From NCBI GenBank assembly GCA_003709165.1, contig RDRZ01000004.1, positions 1-64,000 of the forward strand: DNA of 64,000 nucleotides. Direction: 5' to 3'. This document shows positions 36,069-44,848 of this stretch, one piece after another. This DNA comes from Flavobacteriaceae bacterium PRS1 (GTDB lineage Bacteria > Bacteroidota > Bacteroidia > Flavobacteriales > Flavobacteriaceae). Under the pieces are notes generated by a model that was not told the DNA's origin, searched no databases, and was given only the letters and a program-made list of their open reading frames with translations. Numbering within the stretch: the first letter of the stretch is position 1; every line of letters begins with the position of its first letter. The position numbers were made by a program, and so were the translations under genes.

Positions 36069-37055
36069 TTATAATTTTGCAGGTTCTACCCATTTAAACT
36101 GAAAAGAATTTTCGGGTATAATCATGCGTTCCGTTATACGCAATAATCTTGCAGGAAGTTTCATTAAGTAATCTCTTGCTTTTTCTGCTTCCTCTGTAAG
36201 ACTGGTAATATTGTCAATTTCCCAACGTTTTATCAGTTTTTCTAGAATCTCAACATAATCTTTACCTGTATATATGCCTATGCGCTGTGCGGTATTAGAA
36301 AATTCTTCAAAAGCAGTTCCTATTTTTTTGCCAGATTCTCTTAAAAATACTGCTGGCATTGTTATTTTTTTCTTCATCATATAATGAAAAGCCATCATCA
36401 TTTGGCTAGGGTCCACTTCAAAAATGCGTTCTACAAACTCACTATATGCGTGATGATGTCTCATTTCGTCTCCAGCAATAATTTTACACATTTTTGCAAG
36501 TTGCTTATTGTTATACTTTTTTGCAAATTTAGCCACACGATTATGAGAAACGTAGGTAGCAAGTTCTTGAAAACTGGTATATACAAAGTTTTTATATGGG
36601 TCTCTGTCGGTTCCAATATCAAAACCATCTGCAATCATGTGTTGTGTTGTTATTTCAATTTCTTTCATGTTTACTCTACCAGAAAGATATAAGTATTTAT
36701 TTAGCACATCTCCATGCCTGTTTTCTTCGGCAGTCCATTGTCTTATCCATTTGGACCATCCGTTTCCTTCTACTTGATCGATACCTTCAACATCCATTAA
36801 CCAAGATTCGTATGTTGGTAAGGCTTCTTCGGTTATCATATCTCCAATTAAAACCACCCAAAGGTCATAAGGCAACTCTTTTGCTAATTCACGTATTTCT
36901 CTTACATCTTCAAAAAAGCTGTCTTTTTCTGAATTTGGCAAAAAATCTGTTGGCTGCCAAATATCTTCAGCAGGTATAAGATATTTTTGTATTAAAGAGT
37001 CAACATCCTTTTCCAAAAGCTGCATTACTTCCAATCTTATATTTTTTAATGACAT
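36069..37055 (-). CDS. acyl-[acyl-carrier-protein] desaturase
   Basis: Soluble di-iron desaturase that introduces a double bond into acyl-ACP, adjusting membrane fluidity. 328 residues, ferritin-like. The two iron-binding ExxH motifs are EENRHGD (about 119-125) and DEMRHHHAY (about 202-210). It has the helical layout of plant-type stearoyl-ACP desaturases. An acyltransferase gene lies 8 nt upstream on the same strand, so the pair may make and place unsaturated acyl chains. Confidence 0.92.
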   Translation of the reverse strand: MSLKNIRLEVMQLLEKDVDSLIQKYLIPAEDIWQPTDFLPNSEKDSFFEDVREIRELAKELPYDLWVVLIGDMITEEALPTYESWLMDVEGIDQVEGNGWSKWIRQWTAEENRHGDVLNKYLYLSGRVNMKEIEITTQHMIADGFDIGTDRDPYKNFVYTSFQELATYVSHNRVAKFAKKYNNKQLAKMCKIIAGDEMRHHHAYSEFVERIFEVDPSQMMMAFHYMMKKKITMPAVFLRESGKKIGTAFEEFSNTAQRIGIYTGKDYVEILEKLIKRWEIDNITSLTEEAEKARDYLMKLPARLLRITERMIIPENSFQFKWVEPAKL

Positions 37056-37063
37056 ATCGTTTT

Positions 37064-37801
37064 TTAGAGTTTAATATGACTTTTAATAGTAGTTTCAATA
37101 CTATTAATTAGTATTTCTTTATCTGCAAAATTAGCAATTTTTAAGGGTTTATGCACCATAAATGTAATATGAGTTCCTAAGCCCATTGGAAATTTTCCGT
37201 AACAGATCGTTTTCCATGAATTATTAATAGTAATTGGCACTACAATTGCAGATGGCATCTCTTTAAATAAAGTTAACAATCCAAAGATTTGAAATTCCTT
37301 TGGCACACCATTTTTACTACGCGTACCTTCAGGAAAAATAACAGCGGCATATTTCTTTCTTTCTATATATATCCCAAATTCCTTTATAGCTTTAATAGTT
37401 TGAATAGGTTTCTTTCTGTCTATTAATAACGAACCCCCATGACGTAAATTATAGGACACGCTAGGGATGCTTTTTCCCAATTCTATTTTACTAATAAATT
37501 TAGGATGAAATGCTCTCATATGACACGATATTACTGAAACATCGTTCATGCTTTGATGGTTTGCGACGATAATTAAAGGCTGATTTTTGTCTATTTTATG
37601 AGGATTAGAATACGAATATCTCGAACCCAAAATGTGTAAGCAACGCATTAAGAAAAGATTCATAAAATCCACACTTTTTTTATGTGCCTGATAACCAAAA
37701 ACGTTAAAACATACCCATTGAATAGGATGAAAAATCAATAAGGTCAACCCGAAAAAGAAGTAGTAAATTATGGTTAAAGGATAAGCTAACAGTTTTATCA
37801 T
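37064..37801 (-). CDS. 1-acyl-sn-glycerol-3-phosphate acyltransferase (PlsC family), second copy
   Basis: 245 residues with an N-terminal membrane segment (LLAYPLTIIYYFFFGLTLLIFHPIQWVCFNVFGY), the NHxxxxD box as NHQSMNDV, the RKKPIQ segment and FPEGTRS. Classical PlsC features are clearer than in the copy at 2086. It is first of a two-gene operon with the acyl-ACP desaturase, suggesting joint control of membrane lipid composition. Confidence 0.9.
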   Translation of the reverse strand: MIKLLAYPLTIIYYFFFGLTLLIFHPIQWVCFNVFGYQAHKKSVDFMNLFLMRCLHILGSRYSYSNPHKIDKNQPLIIVANHQSMNDVSVISCHMRAFHPKFISKIELGKSIPSVSYNLRHGGSLLIDRKKPIQTIKAIKEFGIYIERKKYAAVIFPEGTRSKNGVPKEFQIFGLLTLFKEMPSAIVVPITINNSWKTICYGKFPMGLGTHITFMVHKPLKIANFADKEILINSIETTIKSHIKL

Positions 37802-37841
37802 GGTTCAAAAATAAATAATAAAATGTGCATTATGCACAAAA

Positions 37842-37866
37842 AAACCACGATAAAATCGTGGTTTGA
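37842..37866 (-). terminator. rho-independent terminator of the bacilliredoxin gene
   Basis: Perfect 10-bp stem AAACCACGAT / ATCGTGGTTT with a 3-nt loop. On the minus strand it is followed by TTTTTTT. A second small palindrome TGTGCAT-T-ATGCACA lies next to it at about 37824-37838. Confidence 0.8.
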
Positions 37867-37906
37867 TAATTTAAAAAATTTCTGTCCTTGAGCTATCGAC
37901 TTCCTT

Positions 37907-38317
37907 TTAACAATGTTCGTTATAAGCATCAATCAAGTTTTCTGCAATCAGTTCAGCTGGGCGACCTTCAATATGGTGACGTTCTAACATGTGTACTAAT
38001 TCACCATCTTTAAATAATGCCATACAAGGCGAACTTGGTGGAAACGGAATCATATATTCTCTTGCTTTATTGGTAGCTTCAGCATCAACACCTGCAAAAA
38101 CAGTTACTAAATGATCTGGATGTTTTGTGTTTTGTATACTTATTCTAGCTGCAGGACGTGCATTGGCAGCGGCACAACCACAAACCGAATTTACAACGAC
38201 TAAAGTTGTTCCTTCTTTTGCTATTGCTGCTTCTACACTTTCGGCAGTATGTAATTCTTCAAACCCTACATTGGTTAAATCTTCACGCATTGGTTTTACT
38301 AATTCTGCTGGATACAT
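37907..38317 (-). CDS. BrxA/BrxB-family bacilliredoxin
   Basis: Thioredoxin-fold protein that removes bacillithiol or similar thiol adducts from oxidised proteins. The start is taken at the ATG 38317 (MYPAELVKPMREDL), giving 136 residues, the normal family length; 27 extra codons upstream do not look like protein. The signature CGC is in VVVNSVCGCAAANARPAA. IPFPPSSPCMALFKDGELVHMLERHHIEGR follows the YphP/YqiW pattern. Whether this organism makes bacillithiol cannot be told here. Confidence 0.92.
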   Translation of the reverse strand: MYPAELVKPMREDLTNVGFEELHTAESVEAAIAKEGTTLVVVNSVCGCAAANARPAARISIQNTKHPDHLVTVFAGVDAEATNKAREYMIPFPPSSPCMALFKDGELVHMLERHHIEGRPAELIAENLIDAYNEHC

Positions 38318-38524
38318 ATTTTTAAAATTTATGTTTATTAAAATATCTTGCAAAGATAAACAATTGTGTAACAAATTAACGATACAATCAAATAACAAAT
38401 ATTATACTTACTCTGATAATTTTTATTTTAATAAATAAGTCAGAGTGAACCTTTATTTATAGTATTTCTTTTTTTAAATAGAATATTATATATAGGTTTG
38501 ACGATAAATAAAATTTATACTTAC

Positions 38525-39268
38525 ATGGGTTTTTCAAAATGGATAGGCGCATCAATAGGTTGGTCGTTTGGAGGACCAATTGGAGCAATTATTGGATTGG
38601 CATTAGGAAGTGTTGTAGATGCGATGGGAAATAGAGAAGCTACCACACAAACTAGAGGGAGAAGAGCATTTCAACATAGACAAACACAATCTGGCGATTT
38701 TGAAATTAGCTTACTTATTTTGTCGTCAATAGTTATAAAAGCTGATGGTAAACAAGATCAACGTGAATTAGATTTTGTACGCCAACAATTTGTTGGCATG
38801 TATGGAAAGGAACGTGCAAACCATGCTTTTAAACTTTTTAAAAACATAAACAAGCAAACCAATATTTCTACGCGTCAAGTTTGCTTACAGATTAAGCAAA
38901 TGATGGATCATCCGTCACGTTTACAACTAATGCATTTTTTGTTTGGTATTGCAAAAGCAGATGGTTTGGTTACTGATGATGAAGTAAGAATAATACATAC
39001 TATTGCAAGTTATTTAGGGATTAGTACCCCTGATTTTGAAAGTATTAAAGCCATGTTTTATAGTAGCAAGGAAAATGCCTATAAAATTTTAGAGATTACA
39101 AAGACTGCTTCAGATACTGAAATTAAAAAAGCCTATCGTAAAATGGTAAAAAAATACCATCCAGATAAAGTGATGCATTTAGGTAAAGAACACCAAAAAG
39201 GCGCTAAAGAAAAGTTTAGACAAGTGCAAGAAGCCTACGAGCGTCTGCAGAAGGAGAGGGGTTTTTAG
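38525..39268 (+). CDS. TerB/DnaJ-domain protein (DjlA-like)
   Basis: 247 residues from ATG 38525; the longer frame starts at a TTG. The N-terminus is a glycine-rich hydrophobic segment ([26 protein letters not shown]), probably membrane-associated. The middle (about 55-175) is a TerB-like helical domain ([23 protein letters not shown]). The C-terminus is a J domain with the HPD motif in [12 protein letters not shown]. It probably recruits DnaK at the membrane. Layout matches E. coli DjlA. Confidence 0.88.
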   Translation: MGFSKWIGASIGWSFGGPIGAIIGLALGSVVDAMGNREATTQTRGRRAFQHRQTQSGDFEISLLILSSIVIKADGKQDQRELDFVRQQFVGMYGKERANHAFKLFKNINKQTNISTRQVCLQIKQMMDHPSRLQLMHFLFGIAKADGLVTDDEVRIIHTIASYLGISTPDFESIKAMFYSSKENAYKILEITKTASDTEIKKAYRKMVKKYHPDKVMHLGKEHQKGAKEKFRQVQEAYERLQKERGF

Positions 39269-39306
39269 ATTATTTATCATTCTGCACTTGATATGGAATT
39301 TTAATT

Positions 39307-40551
39307 CTAAAAATAAGTACTAAACCCAAATAACCATGTTGCTGTTTTTGCTGCTGAATTATTTAAAATATCTTTTTGCCATTGGTATCGGTAATTTAAT
39401 CTGAAAACCGTTTGTGCTGATGGCCTGAAACTAATGGCAGGTGTAATTGCCCATAAATTATCTCCAATATCAGTTTGGGTTTCATTAAATGTTCCTACAT
39501 TCCAGTCTACATAATCAAAACGAGCAGCAAGGTTTAGGGTGGCATTGTCCCAATCTAGGACCTTTCTTTTTAATATGGGTTGCACAACATCAATAAAAGC
39601 ACCGACCTGTTTTGTGCCATATTGTTGTGTAAAGGTGTCTGGAACATCTACTTTAATCAGTACCGCTTCCCCAACAATATAAGTCCCCGTTTTTTTAATT
39701 GTGGTTTTGAAGTCAATAGCAAAAACATCCACCCTTCTTTTTTTGTCAAGCGTAAGGCCTTCTTCTTCAAATTTATTGTAAACACCACCCATGTATGAAA
39801 ACCCAATTTCGCCTAACTTTCTGTTTTTTATAGCAATTTTTCCTGTAAAAAGTGCTTTTCCGCTGTTGCTTTCTTCGAAACGGTCTTCATTTTCTTTAGC
39901 CGCAGGAAGGAAGGTTTTATTTTCTTCGTTATCAATAATGCTATTATCAAATCCGTTAGTAAGGTAAACCTCGTAACCAAAGATCCAATTATATTTGTGT
40001 GTTTTTCCATATAAACCAAATCCTGCGTTAGACCAAGTTGCAGGAAGTAAGTTTACTGCAACATCAGGACGTTCCACAAATTCCCATTTTGGGCCGTCGT
40101 GATTTTGGTTGAAACCACCAATAGGATTCATAATAATACCACCTCTAAAATTAAGTGCAGGATAGAATGCGACATCTATAGCTGCAAACTCGATTCCTAT
40201 TTCTTTAGTTCCGTCTTCAAACTCTATTTCTGACAGAAATTTTATACGCTTACTTATAGTTGCCGACATGAATATGGTGAGTCTTCGAGCTTGAAAGGAT
40301 AATCCTTCAGATACACCATCTTCAGAACTATAGATAGAATTTGCTTCAAGATAACCACCTAAAGCAACAGGAGTATTTTTGAGAGCTAGAAACGGCCGAT
40401 TATAAACGGCATCCATATTTAAAGATGTTTTTGAGGTATCTGCAGGAACTCGAGTTACAATCTTTTCTTGGGCGTTTATTGTTCCGCCTATAGCGCATAA
40501 CAAAAGACCTAATAGAAACGGTTTAGTCTTAAGAAAGGTATATGTTCTCAT
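39307..40551 (-). CDS. outer-membrane porin-like beta-barrel protein
   Basis: 414 residues with signal peptide MRTYTFLKTKPFLLGLLLCAIGGTINA. The mature protein is alternating, aromatic-capped strands ending in Phe (WLFGFSTYF), typical of an outer-membrane barrel. FQARRLTIFMSATISKRIKFLSEIEFEDG and GGIIMNPIGGFNQNHDGP recall OprO/OprP-type phosphate porins, but the substrate is not known. It overlaps the Rieske gene by 23 nt and lies in the operon that diverges from dtxR, so an iron-related role is the better guess. Confidence 0.75.
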   Translation of the reverse strand: MRTYTFLKTKPFLLGLLLCAIGGTINAQEKIVTRVPADTSKTSLNMDAVYNRPFLALKNTPVALGGYLEANSIYSSEDGVSEGLSFQARRLTIFMSATISKRIKFLSEIEFEDGTKEIGIEFAAIDVAFYPALNFRGGIIMNPIGGFNQNHDGPKWEFVERPDVAVNLLPATWSNAGFGLYGKTHKYNWIFGYEVYLTNGFDNSIIDNEENKTFLPAAKENEDRFEESNSGKALFTGKIAIKNRKLGEIGFSYMGGVYNKFEEEGLTLDKKRRVDVFAIDFKTTIKKTGTYIVGEAVLIKVDVPDTFTQQYGTKQVGAFIDVVQPILKRKVLDWDNATLNLAARFDYVDWNVGTFNETQTDIGDNLWAITPAISFRPSAQTVFRLNYRYQWQKDILNNSAAKTATWLFGFSTYF

Positions 40552-40963
40552 TGTCAGTTTCTGTTTTAAATGTTTTTAATTTGTCTTCGGCAGGACCTTC
40601 TAAAACGTCTCCTTGTACCGAAAATTCACTTCCGTGACAAGGGCAACTGTAAATGCCTCCTCCTACATTAAGCTCACAACCTCTATGCGTACATTTTAAT
40701 AATGATGCGACGTAGGTGTCTTCTTTTATTTTATAAATACAAATTGGAAACTCAGAATCTTCAGTTTTGATCAAGACAAAAGAGCGATAGACTTTTTTAT
40801 CCTTCTTTAATTGCCAAAATTCAGATTTTGCAATCACCAATTTATTTGCATTACGGCTAACCGAAGCATAATAAATAGAACCACAGGACTGTAAAAAAGA
40901 ACCCGCTAATGTGATACCAATAGTAGTATAACAACAAGATTTAATAAATTTTCTACGCTTCAT
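40529..40963 (-). CDS. Rieske [2Fe-2S] protein
   Basis: 144 residues. The twin-arginine start MKRRKFIKSCCYTTIGITLAGSFLQSC also has a lipobox-like Cys, so it is probably exported folded. Cluster ligands: CTH in LLKCTHRGCEL and CPCH in YSCPCHGSEF, the standard CxH...CxxH pair, with an extra Cys pair for the Rieske disulfide. It is not beside a cytochrome bc complex. It sits between a di-heme oxidoreductase gene and a porin gene and probably passes electrons with the former. Confidence 0.9.
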   Translation of the reverse strand: MKRRKFIKSCCYTTIGITLAGSFLQSCGSIYYASVSRNANKLVIAKSEFWQLKKDKKVYRSFVLIKTEDSEFPICIYKIKEDTYVASLLKCTHRGCELNVGGGIYSCPCHGSEFSVQGDVLEGPAEDKLKTFKTETDNENIYLS

Positions 40964-40965
40964 AA

Positions 40966-42162
40966 TTAAAGAGATTCTAGAAATGCGATGAGCTGCTGTT
41001 TTTCTATTTCCGAAAGCTGCGTATATTTGGATTTAGCTTGTTCGGCTTCGCCTCCATGTAATAAAATAGCCGCTTCAATGCTTAAAGCACGTCCATCGTG
41101 AATTAAAAAATAGGAACCTCCTTGTGCGTCTTTAGATAAGCCAAGTCCCCATAATGGCGGTGTTTTCCATTCTGATGTTTCTGCGAATCCTTCGGTGTAA
41201 CTGTCATCTAATTCAGATCCCATGTCGTGAAGCAATAAATCGGTATATGGATGAAATTCTTTATAAGATAGCACATCAATCGGTGAGTATCCTGTATTTA
41301 AAGTTGGCATATGGCAAGAAGCACATTGTATTTGTGAAAATAATTGTTCTCCATAAATTACTTCTGGTTTGCTTTCATCTCGGCGAAGAGGCGCTTTTAA
41401 TGTTTTAAGATAGAAAACGACATCATTTATCGTTTGTGTACTAACTTCTGGATCTTCTTCCAGACCACTGTAAGGATCTATGGATTCAAAGAGTGATGTA
41501 ACCCCCATATCTTGATTATAAGCTCCTGATGTTTGATGTAATAAATCGTAAGCAGCTCCTTTTTTTCCGAATCGGGAAATGTATCTACCATTTTGAGAGA
41601 TGCTGTTTGGTCTTAACGTGACATAATCGGGAATGTTATTCCAATGTGGTCTACCACTTATACCATCACCATTAGCATCATTTGGGTCTGAAAGTGCAAT
41701 AAGGTCTACATCGCTTACCGCATCTAAAAACCCAAGTCCAGTTACTGGAGGTGCAATTAAGTCGGTAAATGTTGCTCCAGCAGGAAGTTGTTCTGGGAGA
41801 TAACCCGGAATCGCTTTATGCTGAAGTTGAGGACCTCCCATATCAAGAAATTGGTTCCCCAAGGTGTCAGGCTGTCCAAAACGTGTAAAGCGAACAAATG
41901 GCGTTCCTCTTCCATCTCCTGCATGGCAACTGGCACATTGATTAGCTACGAAAATTGGACCTAGTCCTTTCTCAATAGTAAATACATCCCCAAAAGCTTC
42001 GTCTCCACTTAGGAATTGAATTTGCTGTGCGGTGGTAAGGCCTTCAATGGGACCATCTAAAAGTTCATTTTCATTAGGAGCAGGTATCAGAGTATCTTCG
42101 CAAGAAACGCCTAAAACCAGGCAAAGAGCAACAATTATTAGTGTTAGAAAATTAAACTTCAT
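40966..42162 (-). CDS. di-heme oxidoreductase (DHOR-type cytochrome c lipoprotein)
   Basis: 398 residues. A lipoprotein signal (LTLIIVALCLVLGVSC) is followed by two c-type heme sites, CASCHAGDGRGTPFVRF and CASCHMPTLNTG, and the DPNDANGDGISGRPHW block characteristic of the di-heme thiol-oxidoreductase-like family. It would be covalently hemylated in the periplasm and act in redox chemistry, possibly on iron. First gene of the operon with the Rieske and porin genes, 2 nt apart. It starts about 90 nt from a DtxR-like operator. Confidence 0.88.
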   Translation of the reverse strand: MKFNFLTLIIVALCLVLGVSCEDTLIPAPNENELLDGPIEGLTTAQQIQFLSGDEAFGDVFTIEKGLGPIFVANQCASCHAGDGRGTPFVRFTRFGQPDTLGNQFLDMGGPQLQHKAIPGYLPEQLPAGATFTDLIAPPVTGLGFLDAVSDVDLIALSDPNDANGDGISGRPHWNNIPDYVTLRPNSISQNGRYISRFGKKGAAYDLLHQTSGAYNQDMGVTSLFESIDPYSGLEEDPEVSTQTINDVVFYLKTLKAPLRRDESKPEVIYGEQLFSQIQCASCHMPTLNTGYSPIDVLSYKEFHPYTDLLLHDMGSELDDSYTEGFAETSEWKTPPLWGLGLSKDAQGGSYFLIHDGRALSIEAAILLHGGEAEQAKSKYTQLSEIEKQQLIAFLESL

Positions 42163-42237
42163 GTGATTATTTTTATGAACTTAAACATTTAATCTATATC
42201 AAAACAATGAATCAACCATTTTCAGCCTGTTATTTCG

Positions 42238-42245
42238 CAAAGGTA
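42238..42245 (-). promoter_or_regulatory. -7 box TACCTTTG of the di-heme oxidoreductase operon
   Basis: Exact TAnnTTTG on the minus strand, 76 nt before the start codon. The palindrome at 42253-42270 covers the position where its -33 element would be. Confidence 0.55.
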
Positions 42246-42252
42246 AATCAAA

Positions 42253-42270
42253 ATTTAGACTTATCTAAAT
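42253..42270. promoter_or_regulatory. DtxR-type operator between divergent iron operons
   Basis: ATTTAGA-CTTA-TCTAAAT: perfect 7-bp arms with a 4-nt spacer. It lies between the leftward -7 box (42238-42245) and the rightward -7 box (42298-42305). Adjacency to dtxR and the A/T-rich TTTAGA half-site suggest the DtxR product binds here, repressing both operons when iron is plentiful. Confidence 0.6.
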
Positions 42271-42297
42271 ATTTTTTTACCTTTAAGTAAATTTATG

Positions 42298-42305
42298 TAT
42301 ATTTG
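42298..42305 (+). promoter_or_regulatory. -7 box TATATTTG of the dtxR operon
   Basis: Exact TAnnTTTG. It overlaps the upstream in-frame ATG of dtxR (42295), so transcription starts downstream of that ATG and the TTG at 42325 becomes the likely start. Confidence 0.6.
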
Positions 42306-42324
42306 TGACCTTAAAACAATTATT

Positions 42325-42981
42325 TTGGTTACACAATCCGAGGAAAATTATTTAAAAGCCATTTTTCATTTAGGGAAACAAGGCAGTATTGCAGTAAGTA
42401 CAAATGCTATTGCAGATAAGATGAACACCAAAGCATCTTCGGTTACAGATATGCTAAAAAAACTAGCCAAAAAAGACCTCGTCGATTATAAAAAATATAA
42501 AGGTGTTTCTTTAACCAAAACGGGTAAAGTAATTGCTGCTAATGTTGTTAGAAAGCATCGATTGTGGGAAGTATTCCTTGTAGAAAAGCTTAACTTTTCC
42601 TGGGATGAGGTTCACGATGTTGCAGAACAGTTAGAGCATATTAAGTCTCAAAAATTAATAAACGGGATAGATGCCTTATTAAACTTTCCAACTCACGATC
42701 CACATGGCGATCCAATTCCAGATAGAGAAGGAAACTTACAAAAATCTCAGAAAATCTTTTTATCACAAGTAAATCAAAACGTTAATTGTTCTTGTGTTGG
42801 TGTAAGAGATTCTTCGGCTAACTTCCTTAAATATCTAGACAAAAATAATATTGCTTTAGGAACAGACATTCAGGTTTTAACCAAAGAGCCTTTTGACGAA
42901 TCCATGACCATTAAAATTAATGATTCGGAGTTGACTATTTCTAAAGAGATAGCAAGTAATATGTATGTAAAAATTAATTAA
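42325..42981 (+). CDS. DtxR-family metal-dependent transcriptional regulator
   Basis: 218 residues from TTG 42325 (MVTQSEENYLKAIFHLG, a normal family N-terminus). An ATG ten codons upstream is in frame but lies in the -7 box. Layout: winged helix-turn-helix (about 8-70, VSTNAIADKMNTKASSVTDMLKKLAKKDLVDYKKYKGVSLT), then the metal-binding and dimer domain (VRKHRLWEVFLVEKLNFSWDEVHDVAEQLEH). [14 protein letters not shown] and a C-terminal SH3-like domain follow. It probably represses iron uptake when Fe(II) or Mn(II) is bound. It leads an operon with a DtxR-FeoA fusion and feoB. Confidence 0.92.
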   Translation: MVTQSEENYLKAIFHLGKQGSIAVSTNAIADKMNTKASSVTDMLKKLAKKDLVDYKKYKGVSLTKTGKVIAANVVRKHRLWEVFLVEKLNFSWDEVHDVAEQLEHIKSQKLINGIDALLNFPTHDPHGDPIPDREGNLQKSQKIFLSQVNQNVNCSCVGVRDSSANFLKYLDKNNIALGTDIQVLTKEPFDESMTIKINDSELTISKEIASNMYVKIN

Positions 42982-42982
42982 A

Positions 42983-44002
42983 ATGAACTATAATCCAGTA
43001 TTCGCTTTACTAATATTTTTTGCAGTTTCATTTTTAGGTTACCTGTTATTTAGACCAAGAAATGGCTGGTTTTGGTTGATTAAGAACAATTTAAAATCCA
43101 ATGAAAAAACAGTTATTGAAGATATTTTAAAACAATTGTATCACGGCGAAAATTCTGGAAACGAAGTAAATATAAACAGTTTAACCAGCGCATTAAAATT
43201 CAACAATAGTATTATTGTAGATGTTATAAAAAAAATGTCAATTAACGAATTAATACAATTTGAAGGGGATGTTTTAAAATTAACCAACTCCGGAAGAGAT
43301 TATGCTTTGCGCATTGTTAGAGTGCACAGACTTTGGGAAAAATATTTGGCCGAAAAAACAGGTTACGCTAAAGCAGAATGGCATGACATGGCAGAATTGA
43401 AAGAGCACGAATTAAGCCCTGAAGAAACCAATGTATTAGCGACACAATTAGGAAACCCAATTTACGATCCGCATGGCGACCCAATACCAACAAAATCGGG
43501 AAAAGTAGCAGATGTTAATGGAGAGTTTTTATCTTCTTTAGCAGTAAATGCTGTTGGAAAAATTATTCATATTGAAGACGAACCAGATGTAATTTACAAA
43601 CAAATTATTGCTGAGAACATCCATATTGGTTCTCAAATAAGAATGGTTGAGAATAATAATCAAAGAATCGTTTTTTATGCTGAAGGAGAAGAGTTTATAT
43701 TGGCACCAATTGTTGCGGCAAATATTACAGTTGCTGTTCTTGAAAAAGATGAAATAGTTGAAGAAAATATGGTGAGATTATCAAGTCTTAAAGAAAATGA
43801 AACAGCTCGTATTTTAGGAATATCAAAAGAAAGCAGAGGAGATAATAGAAGGCGATTATTAGATTTAGGCTTTGTAAAAGGAACTAAAATAAGTATAGAT
43901 TTAATAAGCCCAATGAAAAACCCAATAGCCTATTTGGTTAAAGGAACTTCTATTGCTTTGCGAAAAGACCAAGCATCAAAAATACTTATTAAGAAAGATT
44001 AA
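42983..44002 (+). CDS. membrane-anchored DtxR-like/FeoA fusion protein
   Basis: 339 residues starting one base after the dtxR stop. Residues 6-25 are a transmembrane helix ([20 protein letters not shown]). About 35-110 is a divergent winged-helix segment, and about 110-160 is a DtxR dimer/metal-like domain ([38 protein letters not shown], then [12 protein letters not shown], both shared with the upstream gene). A middle SH3-like region is followed by a FeoA domain at about 262-336 ([30 protein letters not shown]). It therefore looks like a regulator paralogue tethered to the membrane and joined to the FeoB partner FeoA. Confidence 0.82.
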   Translation: MNYNPVFALLIFFAVSFLGYLLFRPRNGWFWLIKNNLKSNEKTVIEDILKQLYHGENSGNEVNINSLTSALKFNNSIIVDVIKKMSINELIQFEGDVLKLTNSGRDYALRIVRVHRLWEKYLAEKTGYAKAEWHDMAELKEHELSPEETNVLATQLGNPIYDPHGDPIPTKSGKVADVNGEFLSSLAVNAVGKIIHIEDEPDVIYKQIIAENIHIGSQIRMVENNNQRIVFYAEGEEFILAPIVAANITVAVLEKDEIVEENMVRLSSLKENETARILGISKESRGDNRRRLLDLGFVKGTKISIDLISPMKNPIAYLVKGTSIALRKDQASKILIKKD

Positions 44003-44006
44003 GATT

Positions 44007-44771
44007 ATGGAAAACAAAGTTAGCAGTGCTTGTGATACTTGCTCTCATTTTAATGCAAAAGGCTTAAAGAAATTAGGAGTGAATACCAAAAACTTCGATT
44101 TTGTTGTGGCATTGGCTGGAAATCCAAATACAGGTAAGAGTACTGTTTTTAACGCATTGACAGGGTTGCGACAGCATACAGGGAATTGGCCAGGAAAAAC
44201 AGTAGTAAGGGCCGAAGGTGCTTTCGAGTATAATGCTCAAAAATTTAAACTCATAGATTTACCGGGAACCTATTCTTTACTTTCCACTTCGCAAGACGAG
44301 GAAGTTGCACGAAACTTTATTCTTTTTGGGAAACCAGATGTTACAGTTATTGTTGTAGACGCTAGTAGACTGGAGCGAAATCTCAATTTGGTTTTACAAA
44401 TTTTAGAAATAACGGATAAAGTGGTTTTGTGCTTGAATTTAATGGATGAGGCTAAACGAAGCAATATCAAGATTGATGTAAGAACTTTAGCCAGAGATTT
44501 AGGTATTCCTGTAGTACCAACAAGTGCACGGTTTAGTGAAGGAATACCTGATTTAATTCAAACCATAAATGAGGTTGCAACAGGAAAAATAATTTGTAAG
44601 CCACATCAAATTAAAAATGTGCCTGAAAATATTGAAAATGCTGTAAAAAAATTGAGTACTGAAATTATAAAACAATTCCCATCTATACCAAATAGCAGAT
44701 GGATAGCTTTCAGATTATTAGAAGGCGACACTCAAATTATTGAAGCCTTAAAAACGGGAGAATTAGTTTAA
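44007..44771 (+). CDS. feoB: FeoB N-terminal GTPase fragment (feoB split, part 1)
   Basis: 254 residues from ATG 44007. A Cys motif SACDTCSHF is followed by the G domain: G1 [14 protein letters not shown], the GNWPGKTV switch, G3 [15 protein letters not shown] and G4 NLMD, then the helical GDI-like region to [25 protein letters not shown]. It ends there, before the permease. The rest of the protein is encoded in another frame from 44849. Seventy-odd bases, including a REP-A palindrome, separate the two. It may be a disrupted gene or a working split transporter. Confidence 0.88.
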   Translation: MENKVSSACDTCSHFNAKGLKKLGVNTKNFDFVVALAGNPNTGKSTVFNALTGLRQHTGNWPGKTVVRAEGAFEYNAQKFKLIDLPGTYSLLSTSQDEEVARNFILFGKPDVTVIVVDASRLERNLNLVLQILEITDKVVLCLNLMDEAKRSNIKIDVRTLARDLGIPVVPTSARFSEGIPDLIQTINEVATGKIICKPHQIKNVPENIENAVKKLSTEIIKQFPSIPNSRWIAFRLLEGDTQIIEALKTGELV

Positions 44772-44824
44772 TGGTATTAGATTTAAAATAGAAATATATA
44801 ACTTTATTTAGAAGGACAGGATAA

Positions 44825-44848
44825 GATTCCTGCCTTTGCAGGAATGAC
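44825..44848. repeat. dispersed palindrome REP-A lying in the feoB break
   Basis: GATTCCTGC-CTTT-GCAGGAATGACA: perfect 8-bp arms. It ends directly before the ATG of the second feoB part, and its AGGA lies in the position of a ribosome-binding site. Confidence 0.8.

Noticed and set aside
42295-42324. ATG-started extension of dtxR
   Set aside because: The ATG immediately precedes and overlaps the -7 box region of the apparent promoter, and residues before MVTQSEENY do not fit DtxR proteins.
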